Source of the DNA: Archegozetes longisetosus
Taxonomy: Eukaryota > Arthropoda > Arachnida > Sarcoptiformes > Trhypochthoniidae
Direction: 5' to 3'
DNA length: 64,000 nt
Assembly: GCA_018873245.2 (NCBI GenBank)
Contig: JAEMBT020000015.1
Coordinates: 141,072 to 205,071 of the forward strand
Shown here: positions 11,690-24,088 of the stretch, piece by piece
Layout of the letters: every line of letters starts with the position of its first letter
How positions within the stretch are numbered: position 1 is the stretch's first letter
Notes under the pieces: model-generated
What the model saw: only the letters and a program-made list of their open reading frames with translations
Told to the model about the DNA's origin: nothing
Database searches by the model: none
Translations under genes and position numbers: made by a program

Positions 11690-12305
11690 AACGGACGTCA
11701 GCCGATGGCCAATTTTACTTCAATCAACCTACGGAAGTATCCGATAGCCATTTTAAACTCAGATGGCCTACGGGAAACAATCGATGACCACTTTGGATTC
11801 AGATGACTTACGGGAAGTGGTCAGTGGCCATTTCCATATCAGATGATTTACGGAATGAAACCAATGGCCATTTTAAGCTCAGATGGCCTACGGAAAATAA
11901 TCGATGATCATTTTTGATTCAGATGACCTACGGAGGGCAACCAATGGCTATTTTAGATTCATGTGACCTACGGGAAGTAATCGATAAGCAGTTTGGATTT
12001 AGATGTCCTAAGGGAAGTAATCGATGACTACTTTGAATTCAGATGACCTATGAAAAGTAGCCGATGATCATTTTAACTCAGATGACCCACGGGAAATAAC
12101 TGATGGCCATTTCCATATCAGATGATCTACAGAAGGCAACCGATGGCCACTTTAGATTCAAGTGACTTACGGAAAGTAATCGGTGACCATTTTTAATTCA
12201 TGTAACCTACGGGAAGTAACCGATGACTATTTCCACTTCAGATAAACTACGGAAGGTAGCTGATAACCTTTTTCAATTCAGATGACCTACAGGAAGTGAC
12301 TGAAA
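11690..12305. repeat. 40-bp tandem repeat, about 15 units (left arm)
   Basis: The unit reads roughly gatgacctacgggaagtaac followed by cgatggccatttcaattca, with a period of 40 bp. Units differ from one another by several bases. The same unit makes up 37570-39235, so the array belongs to the foldback family and is not local satellite DNA. Confidence 0.85.
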
Positions 12306-13285
12306 TTCCTGGATTCCATAAACTCAAACTTATATCATGATTTGAATGTGTAGAATCGTCGCCTCTATAAACGTTGCTGAGCGACGCTTAGAGCTGGCTG
12401 GTTGGGTTGGCTATTACTTTCTGGAGAAGCAGGAAAGCCATTACATACCTATGTATTTATTATTGGTATCACTTGACGAACAAGTCTCAAGCCACGCCCA
12501 CTTCCAACCAGGTCTAAGCTCCGCCCACAAAAAAATTTGAGCCACGCCCACCAAAATTTCGTAAATTTTTCCAAGTATACTGGTTAAGAATATGAAAACA
12601 GATTCTCGAAATTCCTTCTGGAGGTGGGGTTATGAGTATTCAAGTTTTCCTTATTTTGCTCATAAAATGCTATTTGAAATATGTCGTCATTCTGGTTGGT
12701 GTTTCTGATACTGAAATAAATGGAATGAAGATGATTAATAACGTACCTTCAAAAATTTATGACCACTTTCTCAGACGAAATTTTAATAAAACAGTCGATA
12801 AAATTTCTTAAATTTTTAATCTTTATTTTATACACTCATCAAATCTTGAAAATTGTATTGTTGCAATAAATTTCAATAAAAGAATTGAACTTTATGATTT
12901 ACATGCATAAACTTGGTTAATTCTTTCTGATATATATAAAATAAATTTTAAAAATCGTGTGCAGCTATTTAGCCATTAAATATTTTATGAAATTTGTTGA
13001 ATCATCGTTGAAACAATATTTGAAGTAGTATTTTATGAGCAAAATAAGGAAAACTTGAATACACATAACTCCGCCCCAGAAGGAAAAATTCTATCCGAAT
13101 CATTAAATAAACTTCAAAATGATGTAACTTTCAATTTACATAAAATACATATTTTAACGAAATTTTTAAATACATACATATTCTTCAATTTTCTATCATT
13201 TTCACGTATTTAGTCACATTTGCCAAGATCAAAGTTCGCTTTTTAATTCACTTTAGGCAGAAAAAGTTCAAATTGGTATCATTTG
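12306..13285. other. Inner arm of the central foldback element
   Basis: It contains a 64-aa ORF (12346-12540) whose mirror has a diverged C-terminus (14127-14318), so the frame is not maintained and it is probably not a gene. Several ccacgcccac and ctccgcccac motifs occur at 12490-12552. An internal inverted repeat (ccttattttgctcataaaat at about 12647 and its inverse near 13030) makes a hairpin inside each palindrome arm. Confidence 0.5.
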
Positions 13286-13385
13286 CGTACTGATGCCAAA
13301 TTGGTAACTGATGCGGCTCCATATATGACAGGCATGGGAATTAGTTCATAGCAAATTTTTAAAGATAAGTAATTTTATTCAATGA
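13286..13385. other. Unpaired centre of the palindrome
   Basis: This is the 100-base spacer between the two arms. The paired sequence stops at atttg (13281-13285) and resumes at caaat (13386-13390). No ORF and no obvious hairpin is seen inside. As the loop of a 26.7-kb inverted repeat, it is where a primer pair or a spanning read would test the junction. Confidence 0.85.
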
Positions 13386-14356
13386 CAAATGATACCAATT
13401 TGAACTTTTTCTGCCTAAAGTGAATTAAAAAGCGAACTTTGATCTTGGCAAATGTGACTAAATACGTGAAAATGATAGAAAATTGAAGAATATGTATGTA
13501 TTTAAAAATTTCGTTAAAATATGTATTTTATGTAAATTGAAAGTTACATCATTTTGAAGTTTATTTAATGATTCGGATAAATTTTCCTTCTGGGGCGGAG
13601 TTATGTGTATTCAAGTTTTCCTTATTTTGCTCATAAAATACTACTTCAAATATTGTTTCAACGATGATTCAACAAATTTCATAAAATATTTAATGGCTAA
13701 ATAGCTGCACACGATTTTTAAAATTTATTTTATATATATCAGAAAGAATTAACCAAGTTTATGCATGTAAATCATAAAGTTCAATTCTTTATTGAAATTT
13801 ATTGCAACAATACAATTTTCAAGATTTGATGAGTGTATAAAATAAAGATTAAAAATTTAAGAAATTTTATCGACTGTTTTATTAAAATTTCGTCTGAGAA
13901 AGTGGTCATAAATTTTTGAAGGTACGTTATTAATCATCTTCATTCCATTTATTTCAGTATCAGAAACACCAACCAGAATGACGACATATTTCAAATAGCA
14001 TTTTATGAGCAAAATAAGGAAAACTTGAATACTCATAACCCCACCTCCAGAAGGAATTTCGAGAATCTGTTTTCATATTCTTAACCAGTATACTTGGAAA
14101 ATTTACGAAATTTTGGTGGGCGTGGCTCAAATTTTTTGTGGGCGGAGCTTAGACCTGGTTGGAAGTGGGCGGCTTGAGACTTGTTCGTCAAGTGATACCA
14201 ATAATAAATACATAGGTATGTAATGGCTTTCCTGCTTCTCCAGAAAGTAATAGCCAACCCAACCAGCCAGCTCTAAGCGTCGCTCAGCAACGTTTATAGA
14301 GGCGACGATTCTACACATTCAAATCATGATATAAGTTTGAGTTTATGGAATCCAGG

Positions 14357-14990
14357 AATTTCAGTCACTTCCTGTAGGTCATCTGAAAAAGGTTATCAGC
14401 TACCTTCCGTAGTTTATCTGAAGTGGAAATAGTCATCGGTTACTTCCCGTAGGTTACATGAATTAAAAATGGTCACCGATTACTTTCCGTAAGTCACTTG
14501 AATCTAAAGTGGCCATCGGTTGCCTTCTGTAGATCATCTGATATGGAAATGGCCATCAGTTATTTCCCGTGGGTCATCTGAGTTAAAATGATCATCGGCT
14601 ACTTTTCATAGGTCATCTGAATTCAAAGTAGTCATCGATTACTTCCCTTAGGACATCTAAATCCAAACTGCTTATCGATTACTTCCCGTAGGTCACATGA
14701 ATCTAAAATAGCCATTGGTTGCCCTCCGTAGGTCATCTGAATCAAAAATGATCATCGATTATTTTCCGTAGGCCATCTGAGCTTAAAATGGCCATTGGTT
14801 TCATTCCGTAAATCATCTGATATGGAAATGGCCACTGACCACTTCCCGTAAGTCATCTGAATCCAAAGTGGTCATCGATTGTTTCCCGTAGGCCATCTGA
14901 GTTTAAAATGGCTATCGGATACTTCCGTAGGTTGATTGAAGTAAAATTGGCCATCGGCTGACGTCCGTTGGTCAATTGAGTTTGAAATAG
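14357..14990. repeat. 40-bp tandem repeat, about 15 units (right arm, inverted)
   Basis: Reverse complement of the array at 11690-12305. The reading here is gtaggtcatctgaa...ggccatcggttacttccc with a 40-bp period. Confidence 0.85.
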
Positions 14991-15154
14991 TCATCACTTA
15001 CATTCTGTTATTAATTGTGTGTTAAAGAATTGGGGTGCACTCGCTTTATAGCTGTAACGATTCAATATATTAGAATCATATCGTATGTTATCAGTACAAA
15101 AGGATTTGCAAAGTGAAAATGAAAAGTGGAAAGTGATGGAGGATTTGGGCCACC

Positions 15155-16290
15155 ATAAATATTAAACTCAGTTTATGTTGTGTCGTTGCTAATAAAAAGG
15201 GGAATTGAGCGACGCTTAGAGTGACTCTTAACTCAGGCTCACGAGCCAAGAACTGTTGCGTGAGTGATGCTTTGGTTCGGAGCGGGAGCTTCTATTGTTA
15301 TGTTATCAGCGATGCGTACCCTCGTAAATAGCATCCAACTGTTGTATGGCCGCAGAAAAAGCTGTTTGTACTCTGATTTAGGATTTGGGGGAACTTGTTA
15401 GGAGCGCTTAACGAGAAGGACTACAGCAACTAAGCCACGGCACAAGGATGACAAACTTGGGAATAATCTAAAGCTATTTTACTCAAATAATACATATATT
15501 GTTGAACTCGTCCCGAAGTGTGAAAGTTGATACCAATCCCGAGATCATCAAGGTCAAATAACAAAACTCGGCTATCTGTAGACATAGACAAATGGTCTCA
15601 GCATCTTTCGATTCAACTTGACGAGACGATTTCAACTGTACTATGTACATCATTATAGGTAAAAGCACTCATGATATATTCAAGCAAAACTAGCCTGTAA
15701 TCTACAAATGTTCCAAAAATGTGTTCCCTAGAGAAGGTACATTTTCTGAGCAGGGAAAACAGCGAAATCTGAACTTGATCTAATCGGAATAAACATGAAA
15801 TTCCAGACCAATCAAGAAAAGATGACGTAAAGCTTCTGAACAATAGCGACTAACATATATTAGCGTAATATAAAATATTGGTTTTAGTTAACTAACTCAG
15901 CATAATCTAACATTGTAACAGGCCACTACTGTTTAGTTAGGTCGCTCGCTCACTTGACGAAACAAATCTCTTAATCATTTTCATTTGAATGACCTTGAAA
16001 ACGGGTTTTGCACCTTTATCAAATTCATTAAGCTTTAAATTTAATTTATGGAGATATAATTGCAAAAACCGTTTTCAAGGTCATTCAAGGTCAAATAATG
16101 AAAATAGATTATTTGTAGAGATTTGTTTCGTTAAGTGAGCGAGCGACCTAACTAAATAGTAGTGGCCTGTTACAATGTTAGATTATGCTGAGTTAGTTAA
16201 CTAAAACCAATATTTTATATTACGCTAATATGTATACGCTCAATTCCCCTTTTTATTAGCAACGAAACAGCATAAACTGAGTTTAATATT
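15155..16290. mobile_element. 1.1-kb element with 54-bp terminal inverted repeats (right arm)
   Basis: Mirror of 10385-11501. The nested small foldback (about 15850-16236) is present. In this copy its inner half is damaged at about 15960-15990, a different place from the left arm, so the two arms are not exact copies here. The mirrored 76-aa and 61-aa ORFs (15613-15843 and 15483-15668) are unrecognised. Confidence 0.55.
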
Positions 16291-16528
16291 GGCTTTGTCA
16301 ACTTCATAAATTTATGTTTTAACCTTATTTCTTCAAACAGCGGACAGGCCAGAAGCAAATCCTTGATTTTGATCTCACGGAATAGTTATATTTCAACTTT
16401 CTCTTTCTTTGTCCTATAACTTCAGTTATAGATTACGAATACTTGTGACTTGTTAGGCTAAATTTTAGCGGGACTTTCTAGAAATAGAAATTTAAATCTA
16501 TGAAAACACCGCCAATATGTTCTGAATT

Positions 16529-17434
16529 AAGGCACATCTAATATCTAGGGTTATATTTAGATTTATTATATAAAATTCAAAGTAGTTAAGATATCAATGC
16601 AGAAAGTTAGTCATATTATACAGATATTAAAAATTATTTTGTCAAATTGAATGGGGCAAAGACATCTGCGTAGCCTATCGCGCGCGATTTTAACCTTTAA
16701 GTATTCATTATAGTTTGTGCAAATTTTTGACTAACAGAAAATTTGCCATATAAGCTTGAAACCGACCAATTTTTTTGGTTGAACTTTTCGTTTGACATAT
16801 TCTTTCAAACATTAGACCCAATATCGCTCAATAAGCCACACCTGTGGCACATTGGGCGATAACTAAATTTCAACAAAATCATTTTTTGCGAATGAGGCCA
16901 CGACTGTACACCTCGATGACAAGGCACTGTCGCTAAATCTGGTCAAAACAGAATATCATTGAAATTGTGGTGTTTGTGAATAAATGATCTTTTAATCAAA
17001 CACTCATTTAGATGCGTATCACCAGTAATAGTTTGCTCAGAAATGTGAAGTTCGCTCACATTTCCAGACTGATCAATAGCTCGATCAATTGGTTTTCTGC
17101 CACTATCAAATATTCAATATTTCCTCTTCCATTAAAACGGTTTATAATTGTTAGTATTGCCTGTGAGTGCCTTCGGCCATAAAATACCAACAAATGATCT
17201 TTTTACTACGCGATTACCCAATCCTTCATTGATTTTATAGAATTGCACAATTTTTTGGCATAAGCCTCATTTTCCTTTCGACTCATGAGTAAAATAATGA
17301 AAACATTAATGAAATAAGTTTAGAACTCGAAAATAATGTCTAAGACAAATTGCAAAAGTTTCAACATTGAAATAGCTGCCTCGTGAAAGCGCCGAACAAT
17401 ACAAAAATGTAATCCTAGATATTAAATGCGCCTT
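16529..17434 (-). mobile_element. Decayed Tc1/mariner-superfamily transposon (right arm)
   Basis: Mirror of 9241-10146, with the same approximately 30-bp terminal inverted repeats and the same broken transposase remnants, now on the minus strand. Confidence 0.75.
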
Positions 17435-17968
17435 ATTTATTAGTCATTTAGTGACCAACAATAGCTATTTCTAGAAACATTTCATAAGTAACTGGCGCAC
17501 CATATAAAAAAGTAAAGAAATTCCAACAGTCAACTTGCCAAACTCGGACAAAAGTGAGCTATCAAAGTAGTTTCAACTTTACATTCAACTCAAACATTAT
17601 AAACTTTGTATAATTTTTCATTTTATAAACAAAGTTCGCAGTTTGCGTAAAATCTGTGTCCAGTTCACTTATCGAACATAAGGCAGATAAAATTAGGTAA
17701 GCCTCAGCACTTTTAACTTGTACCTAAAGAATGATTTTTAGCACGAATTGTGATTCAATATGATTTTGTATTTAAATCAAAATAGATTAGTGTAAATTCA
17801 TGTTTAAAGCAAGTCTAATACTTATGTTGTAAATACTTTTATTTTTGACGTTTTTATATGAACAATGAATAGGAATACAGAAAAATCCTTTTATAGTTTG
17901 CAAAATATTTCTGAAAATATACATTGAACATAATAGAATCAAAGTATTCTTCAACTAGTATTCCAGTT

Positions 17969-18991
17969 TTATACATGAACTACAGAAACATTTTCAAAGT
18001 GATCACTCGTTCTTTTTAGAATAATCCAATGGACTTTTGTCATATCATTAGTAATAATATCGCCCCAATTGTTGATCAGAGTTTTGGTTAAGTTTTCATT
18101 AAACTTAACTTGAGCCGAAATCGATTGAAGAAAAACATGATAAGAATAAAATAAAAAAATTAAACAGAAAAGTATTAGTAATGAGTAAAAATTTAAGATA
18201 ATTAATGAATCTATACATAAGGATAGATAGAGTATGAAGAATGTAATTATATCTATTTTAATGAAATACTTAATATAATACACATTTTTATTGATATTAT
18301 TCTTAATATGGATGAAATCGAGAACTGTTCGATGAGTTGAATCGATAACATTAACAGTTGGCATTCCTACTCGTCTCTTAAGTTGTTTATTAAACAATTT
18401 TAATATCGATAAATATTTTCTATAAATGTCATAATGAATTAACTGTAGAGTTATTTTCCAGCCAAAATTAAAGGTACAGTTGAATATCAGACTTAAGTCA
18501 TTGGTTTGTAAAATCTTTTTATACTTCAGGTGTTCGATCGGTCCTTCGAATACTTTCTTCACATGATAGTAATAATCAAGAAACAGAAATGTAAAAACTG
18601 TTACACTTATCATAACAATTACCGCTAGTATTGTTGAACATGATGTTGAATATTCATAGGACTTGGTTCTGAATAAATAATTGGTATAACTGTCGAGTTT
18701 TATTCTCAAGCTTGATATCATCGGAAATTTCATCCTGATATACATATAAGACATGAAACTTAATATCGCAGTAAAGCAAAGCAGAACTTTAATTAGAGTT
18801 AAACTAATAGCGTCTTCGATTCTAATAATTAGTGTGAATTTTATTATCATAAAACATATGGGCAGTAAAGTTAACATTGAGAAAATCCAATTAACTATTC
18901 GTTTATCAAAGTTTTTTAGGCCATATATTAGTAACAAGTTGTTTAACATGATCACAGAGTCACTCAGGTAGATTTCAAATCTGGAATTCAA
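17969..18991 (-). CDS. Multi-pass membrane protein, chemoreceptor-like, right-arm copy (340 aa)
   Basis: Identical to the left-arm ORF for the first about 279 residues. A seventh T in the run then keeps the frame open to residue 340, ending in FENVSVVHV. The decayed copies b (about 26310) and d (about 33900) keep recognisable versions of this C-terminal tail with a stop at the same place, so the tail is genuine ancestral coding sequence. However, about 22 residues between the T run and the tail are read in a frame different from the one both paralogues support (FNRF..KLSL.KT). The arms also carry 2 extra bases relative to copy b just before the tail. The 340-aa ORF therefore looks like a pair of compensating shifts, or a consensus error. 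Function is unproven; a chemosensory-type receptor is the best guess from topology and array context. Confidence 0.5.
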   Translation of the reverse strand: MNSRFEIYLSDSVIMLNNLLLIYGLKNFDKRIVNWIFSMLTLLPICFMIIKFTLIIRIEDAISLTLIKVLLCFTAILSFMSYMYIRMKFPMISSLRIKLDSYTNYLFRTKSYEYSTSCSTILAVIVMISVTVFTFLFLDYYYHVKKVFEGPIEHLKYKKILQTNDLSLIFNCTFNFGWKITLQLIHYDIYRKYLSILKLFNKQLKRRVGMPTVNVIDSTHRTVLDFIHIKNNINKNVYYIKYFIKIDIITFFILYLSLCIDSLIILNFYSLLILFCLIFLFYSYHVFLQSISAQVKFNENLTKTLINNWGDIITNDMTKVHWIILKRTSDHFENVSVVHV

Positions 18992-21393
18992 TTAAAAACT
19001 ATGGTAATTTAAAAGTTTAAAAAGTTTGATATACTTAGTCTGAGCTCTATCAGAATTCGTATCCATTTATCTAAAAATAAATTTCAGCACAAATATATGC
19101 AATGCAAGAAAGAGAAAAGTTTGCCCTTGAAGAACTTTAAGAATTCGCCATAGGGCAAACCTACATTATCAATAATGATTTAAACATTTTCACTCAAATC
19201 GCTCAGATGTAAAGTAACATGCTTTTTAAACTCTTGAAACATCAATCATTGTGAAAAATGGGATATAAATGAAAAATCTAACTAGTCTTTTATAGGTATT
19301 TAAATTCAAAAGACTGCGCAGAACCTGTTTGGTGTGTAGTTATCAAGTTTCCGTTAACGATGTTGATTATTTTCAAGTCAATTATTTTTATACACCAATT
19401 CTGGTACATATATAGTGGTATTCATGTTTTGCATTTTTCACTTCATCTTCAACGACCTCAACGAGCAAGTTTGTTATAAAAAACTCAATTCGAGTTATAT
19501 GCATATGGAAGTATCCTTTAGTGTGTTAAAAGGTTTCTTTTGAAAGTAAAATTTGATATCTAGATTTATTTATCAGAGCCTTAAAAGCTTAGGAAATTGA
19601 TATCAACACGATTAGATATAGGGCGTTCACTAGAAAACCAATAGAAACGTATTTCAAAACCATTTTGGCCACATTCATATTGATAAAACATGAATAATAT
19701 GATCAATTAAGACGGTGATTTCGAAACATTTATCATTAAGAAACGCTAGTAGAAAATTCAGAAAACAAGGAGTGTTATGGACGGATCACTCGTAGTGTTA
19801 GTGTTAAGTCTTGAGAAATAATCTGATTGATCAATGTTTTGTTAAATCACCAAAATGATAAAATATATGTTAATATTAAAAATTCGAAAGTTAGTTCGTT
19901 AGTGAGAAAATAGAGTTAGAATATATATTTGCTATCTCATTTAACTGCAAATCAAGCAGTTTCATAGAGAAAACTTAATACGTTTTAAACCTAGTGCAAT
20001 TATAGGAGTTATTTTTAGAATAGTAAACTGTGTTTATAACGAACAAGTTGGATTGGTTTTGGGAACAAAAATGACGAGTTGGACTGGAGCATTGAACTTC
20101 GCTACCGGAACGAACAAACAGTCAAAGGCCTAGTTTTGGTCTGGCTTCAGTATAAAGATGACCTTTTATTCCATTTTAAGGCTAGAGTACATAATACGAC
20201 AATATATAGAGTAATGTTTATAATCAAGATAATTCATTACTAGAGAAATTTCTTTTAACAAGAATCATATACTTTGTATGAAATTTAAGAGAGAATGTTC
20301 CATTTAATATGACGGTTGATGAAACTATGCTTGGGTATTTGAAGTCAGTATAATCCTTGATAAAATGCCAAAAATATTCATTTATTACCACCATTTAAAA
20401 TAGATATCAATGTTTTTCAAGACCGGACATGAGAATGATAGTGCTTTTAAAAATAATGGTTCGTGAATGACAAAAGAATTTTGTATCTTATATTCAATAA
20501 TTGCATTAGAGCCTTTAATTCTTGAAAAAGTACCGTCTACACGATTGTGAATTCTGGCACGTTTATGAAGAGTAATTACAAGATTTATTTTTGGAACAGT
20601 ATCTGTAACGTGTCGAATTGAGTCAGGTTTAGAAAAAATGACGGGTTGGGCTCAAATATTGAACATCGCTGTCGGAACGAACAAACGCTCAAAGGGCTAG
20701 TACTAGTTTGACTCTAATGGAAAGATGTGCTTTTATTCCATTTTAAAGGCTATCGCTTATAATAGTCCAATATATAGAGTGATACTTATGATCAAGGTAA
20801 TTTATCATTAATGATAAATGTACTTTAGCATAAAATTAACCATTCTCTATGATTCATTTTTAGTAACAATCTAACGCCATGAATGAAATTTAAGCGGAAA
20901 TATATTCCGTTTAAGATAACTGTTGATGAAATTATGCTTCGTTATTTGAAATCAGAATAATTCTTGATAATCATAGAAAATTCTCATATACTAACACTTT
21001 GAACTAGTTTTCAATGTTTTCCAGATTAAAAATGAAAATGGTAGTGCATTTAAAACAATTGATTATACGAACGATAAAAGTTGCATCACTTACTCAACAA
21101 ATTGGTGATTAATCTTAGAAAATTATCATTTACAAGTTGTGTGGCTTCAGACTTTATGATCAGAAATCGAGAACAGGCTGGACGGGCTGAGTCGCGGGTG
21201 TTTCTATCTTGCAGGTCCTTATTGTGATGTTGATATTCTCGGAAAAGTAATCATCTTACATTTCTGAATTTATCATTTTTAGTTACAAATTGACTTTCAA
21301 AATAATTATCTTGATCTATTCAAACGATCTTGTAGGCATTCAACCTCAAAATATAGAGTAAGATCAAATTTTTCAAAATTCCAAAATTGAAAT
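18992..21393. other. Array spacer, right arm
   Basis: Mirror of 5284-7684. It holds repeated blocks around acgaacaaac at 20.02-20.19 and 20.60-20.74 kb. No gene was recognised. Confidence 0.45.
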
Positions 21394-21780
21394 TTAAGCC
21401 TCAGTATTTATCTTAGATATTTGCTTAATCAGATCGGCGTTTAATTTGACGCTTTGAGTCGCTTTCAGACTCAAAACAGCTGTTGAAGTGCGGTTGTCAA
21501 CTAATCTAAAATAAGTACTGATTTTGTTAGTCTGTAACTGTGAAATATAGTTTTGTTTGAAGAATGCAAAAGTAATAAAAGTAATGCTCGATATACTGAA
21601 TGACATGAGCAAAGCCTGCAAATGGTCTTTTATGCCGATTGATTTCGTTATATAACCTTTTATTCGATCAAAGTAAATGAGAAAAACCTTGAGTTTCCTT
21701 ATATCTAAGTTCGAAGATAGAGTAATAGATTCAATCGGTTTAGTCTTTTGCATAAAGTCGCTTGTTATGGATTTGTGCAT
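21394..21780 (-). CDS. 128-aa ORF, receptor-array exon (right arm)
   Basis: Mirror of 4897-5283 with an identical protein. It has one hydrophobic segment at residues 54-76. It lies 2.4 kb upstream of, and in the same orientation as, the 340-aa ORF. The decayed homologue at 31.48-31.79 kb supports coding ancestry. Confidence 0.5.
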   Translation of the reverse strand: MHKSITSDFMQKTKPIESITLSSNLDIRKLKVFLIYFDRIKGYITKSIGIKDHLQALLMSFSISSITFITFAFFKQNYISQLQTNKISTYFRLVDNRTSTAVLSLKATQSVKLNADLIKQISKINTEA

Positions 21781-23764
21781 TTATATTAGGACAATGTAAG
21801 AAATAAAACTATGACATAAAATGAAACATCTACCACTTGTTTATGTATTTTGAGGCATTTCTAGTCTTCAACAATTGTGTAAGGCAAATCTTATGCTCAA
21901 TAACTTAGGAAGTGTTAAATTAATTTGTTTTAATCAAAACAGATATTGATAGTTCACGCTATGCACGAGTTAAAGGAATCGAATAATGTTTGTTTAATGC
22001 TTTCATCTTAAAATTGATCATTTGTCGAGTTGCTTTTGCGTTCTCAGGTTTAGTATTAAAATGATCAGAGTTTACATTGTGCTAATAGAAAGCTATGACA
22101 GAACTGAAGCATTCATCTAATTTCATATAGAATGACAAATATTAAAAGTTCAATCGCTCTGGGTAATTTTCATACTCTTGCAATGAGTACAAATCGCAAT
22201 ATTGAGTATGAATGATAAAGCAAGCCGATTATGCAGAATATTTCATATACTAAATTACATATATAAAGATATGATAGACTAACTTGAAGCAAACATCGTA
22301 CATATGAATTATTCAACAAAGTTCAAGTTCAAACTTTAATCCATGTCATAAAAGACAGTGTGATTATGATAGAATGAGTTCTTAAAATCTTCGAGTAAAA
22401 GCTAATTTGAATGTTGAAAATTTGCGGAGCTTTTACTTTGCTTTGAAAATGTAAATTCTTTACATGTGATAAACATGTAATAGATGATAAAATTATCAAT
22501 ACTGAAATTCAAGCACTAACAAGCGAATATTTCAATCAATATAGACATTTCACATGATATATTTGATGCTTCAGCAATAAAATCAATCTTAAAATCTGAG
22601 ATGTTTCATTTAAAAGTTGGGCTTTGAACAGGATATTATATTAGATTTCGAACACTTCAAGAAACTAAATATATTATGCGTAAAACTATTTTCTAACACA
22701 GAAAATAAGAATTTGTATCGTGAACTTGAATCTTTTCAATTAAGCGAAGAAATTTAACGAGACAAATGGAAAGGTTCTTCAATTATTTTATACGAGTTGG
22801 TGAGAATGCGTTGGATATAATGTCATATTAATTAATTGAGCAGTCTGATTATAGGAGCCATCTGCTTTATAATTTTGGCAAATTCTTAAGCTAAATATCT
22901 ATCTATCAACGTCAACGTCGTATTCAGTAAGATTAGATTACTATATTTCCAAAGATAACACTTGAGTATAGATAAAAATAGGTTTAAATTTCCAACTAAA
23001 AGCATATTAAGTTACCTATTAAACAAGAAATTGTGATCTGGTCGGACTATGCTACCAAAGTTTTAAGACATGTGTTCTAGAAAAGAACATATAGTTTATC
23101 AAGAAAATTGCAAGTTCTGTGAAAGTATGGGTTGTCTCAACATTAATGGATTGGAACCCATTAGTGGTAACCCCAATGCTAAATGGAAGTAATTCTATCA
23201 CTTGATTGTCTATTTTAAGTCATTACTGCTTTACAAGCATTGTGCAAGGCAAATATTGACAACTTTCATGTGAAATATAATCAATTTCTTGGAAAGTCTT
23301 AACATCAAATGTAAATTCATGTTGACTAAACAGGTATTAAAAGTTATTTAGTTCAGATCATGCAGGAATTACAGGCGAATGTCGAATAATCTTTGTTTAA
23401 TGCTTTCATATTTAAATTGACCGTTTGTTGAGTGGCTTTCGCATTCTCTGGTTTTGAATTACAATGATCAGAATCATAGTCGTTGTTATACTAATGGAAG
23501 CTTTGAAAGAATTGAAGTATTCATCTAATTTCATATGGAATAACACAAATTAGAAATTGGATTATCACGAGCAATTTTCATACTCTTCAACTATTTTAAT
23601 GACTGTAAATCGCGAAATTGATTATGAAAGAGAAAGCAGTCTTTATACAGAATATCCTATATATTAACTAATATATAACTATATAATTAGTTAACACAAT
23701 TATGGTTGGCTAATTTGAAGCTAGATTTAGACTTATAAATGATTCGTAAATTTCAGTTCACATC
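21781..23764. other. Array spacer, right arm
   Basis: Mirror of 2913-4896, including the duplicated block and the decayed start of a second 107-aa-type exon near 22340-22370. No intact gene is seen. Confidence 0.45.
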
Positions 23765-24088
23765 ATGAAAAATAGTGTGATCTTAAGAGTAGATTCTCAT
23801 AGCTCTAATCAAAGCAAGTTAGACTCGAAAATGATTTGGTACAAAGAACTGTTGCCACTAGAAACGGTCATCAGTTACAAGATAACTTATTTGTACAGCT
23901 TTTGGATATTATCATCTGCAATGGTTGTATCTTTGCTGCCATCTAGTGAAATTCCCGATATGATTTTGGAGATTATTCTTATGACGTATGAATTCAATAT
24001 TCTGTCAATTTACGAATCTGGAGTTTACCAATCGATCAATAGTTGGTGTTACTCAAATAACTCAGGCATCATATCTCAAAGTATCTGA
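23765..24088 (+). CDS. 107-aa ORF, unrecognised, exon-like (right-arm copy)
   Basis: Mirror of 2589-2912 with an identical protein. It is on the opposite strand to the membrane ORF of its own arm. The upstream sequence aaatttcag about 17 bases before the ATG resembles a 3-prime splice site, so the exon may begin before the ATG. Confidence 0.4.
   Translation: MKNSVILRVDSHSSNQSKLDSKMIWYKELLPLETVISYKITYLYSFWILSSAMVVSLLPSSEIPDMILEIILMTYEFNILSIYESGVYQSINSWCYSNNSGIISQSI

Larger units (their letters stand above)
11502..15157. mobile_element. Central foldback transposon (3.66 kb) at the palindrome centre
   Basis: The ends are tatggtgg (11502-11509) and ccaccata (15150-15157), each followed inward by caaatcctccatcacttt and its inverse. 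Each arm is built of a terminal unique part, then a 40-bp tandem repeat (11690-12305, mirrored at 14357-14990), then an inner part with gcgacgcttagag and ccacgcccac motifs, then another inverted repeat (12600-12690 against 13010-13095). No transposase was seen. The same family occurs at 37371-39368 (15-bp and 40-bp repeats, with a shared stretch around caattgaccaac) and in short form at 61523-62146. Tandem repeats within long inverted termini are the hallmark of Foldback-type elements (established for Drosophila FB and Galileo). The similarity here is structural, not by sequence. Confidence 0.75.

Noticed and set aside
12346..12540. 64-aa ORF in the inner foldback arm
   Set aside because: The mirror copy changes frame near its end and the 61.5-kb family copy does not keep it open.
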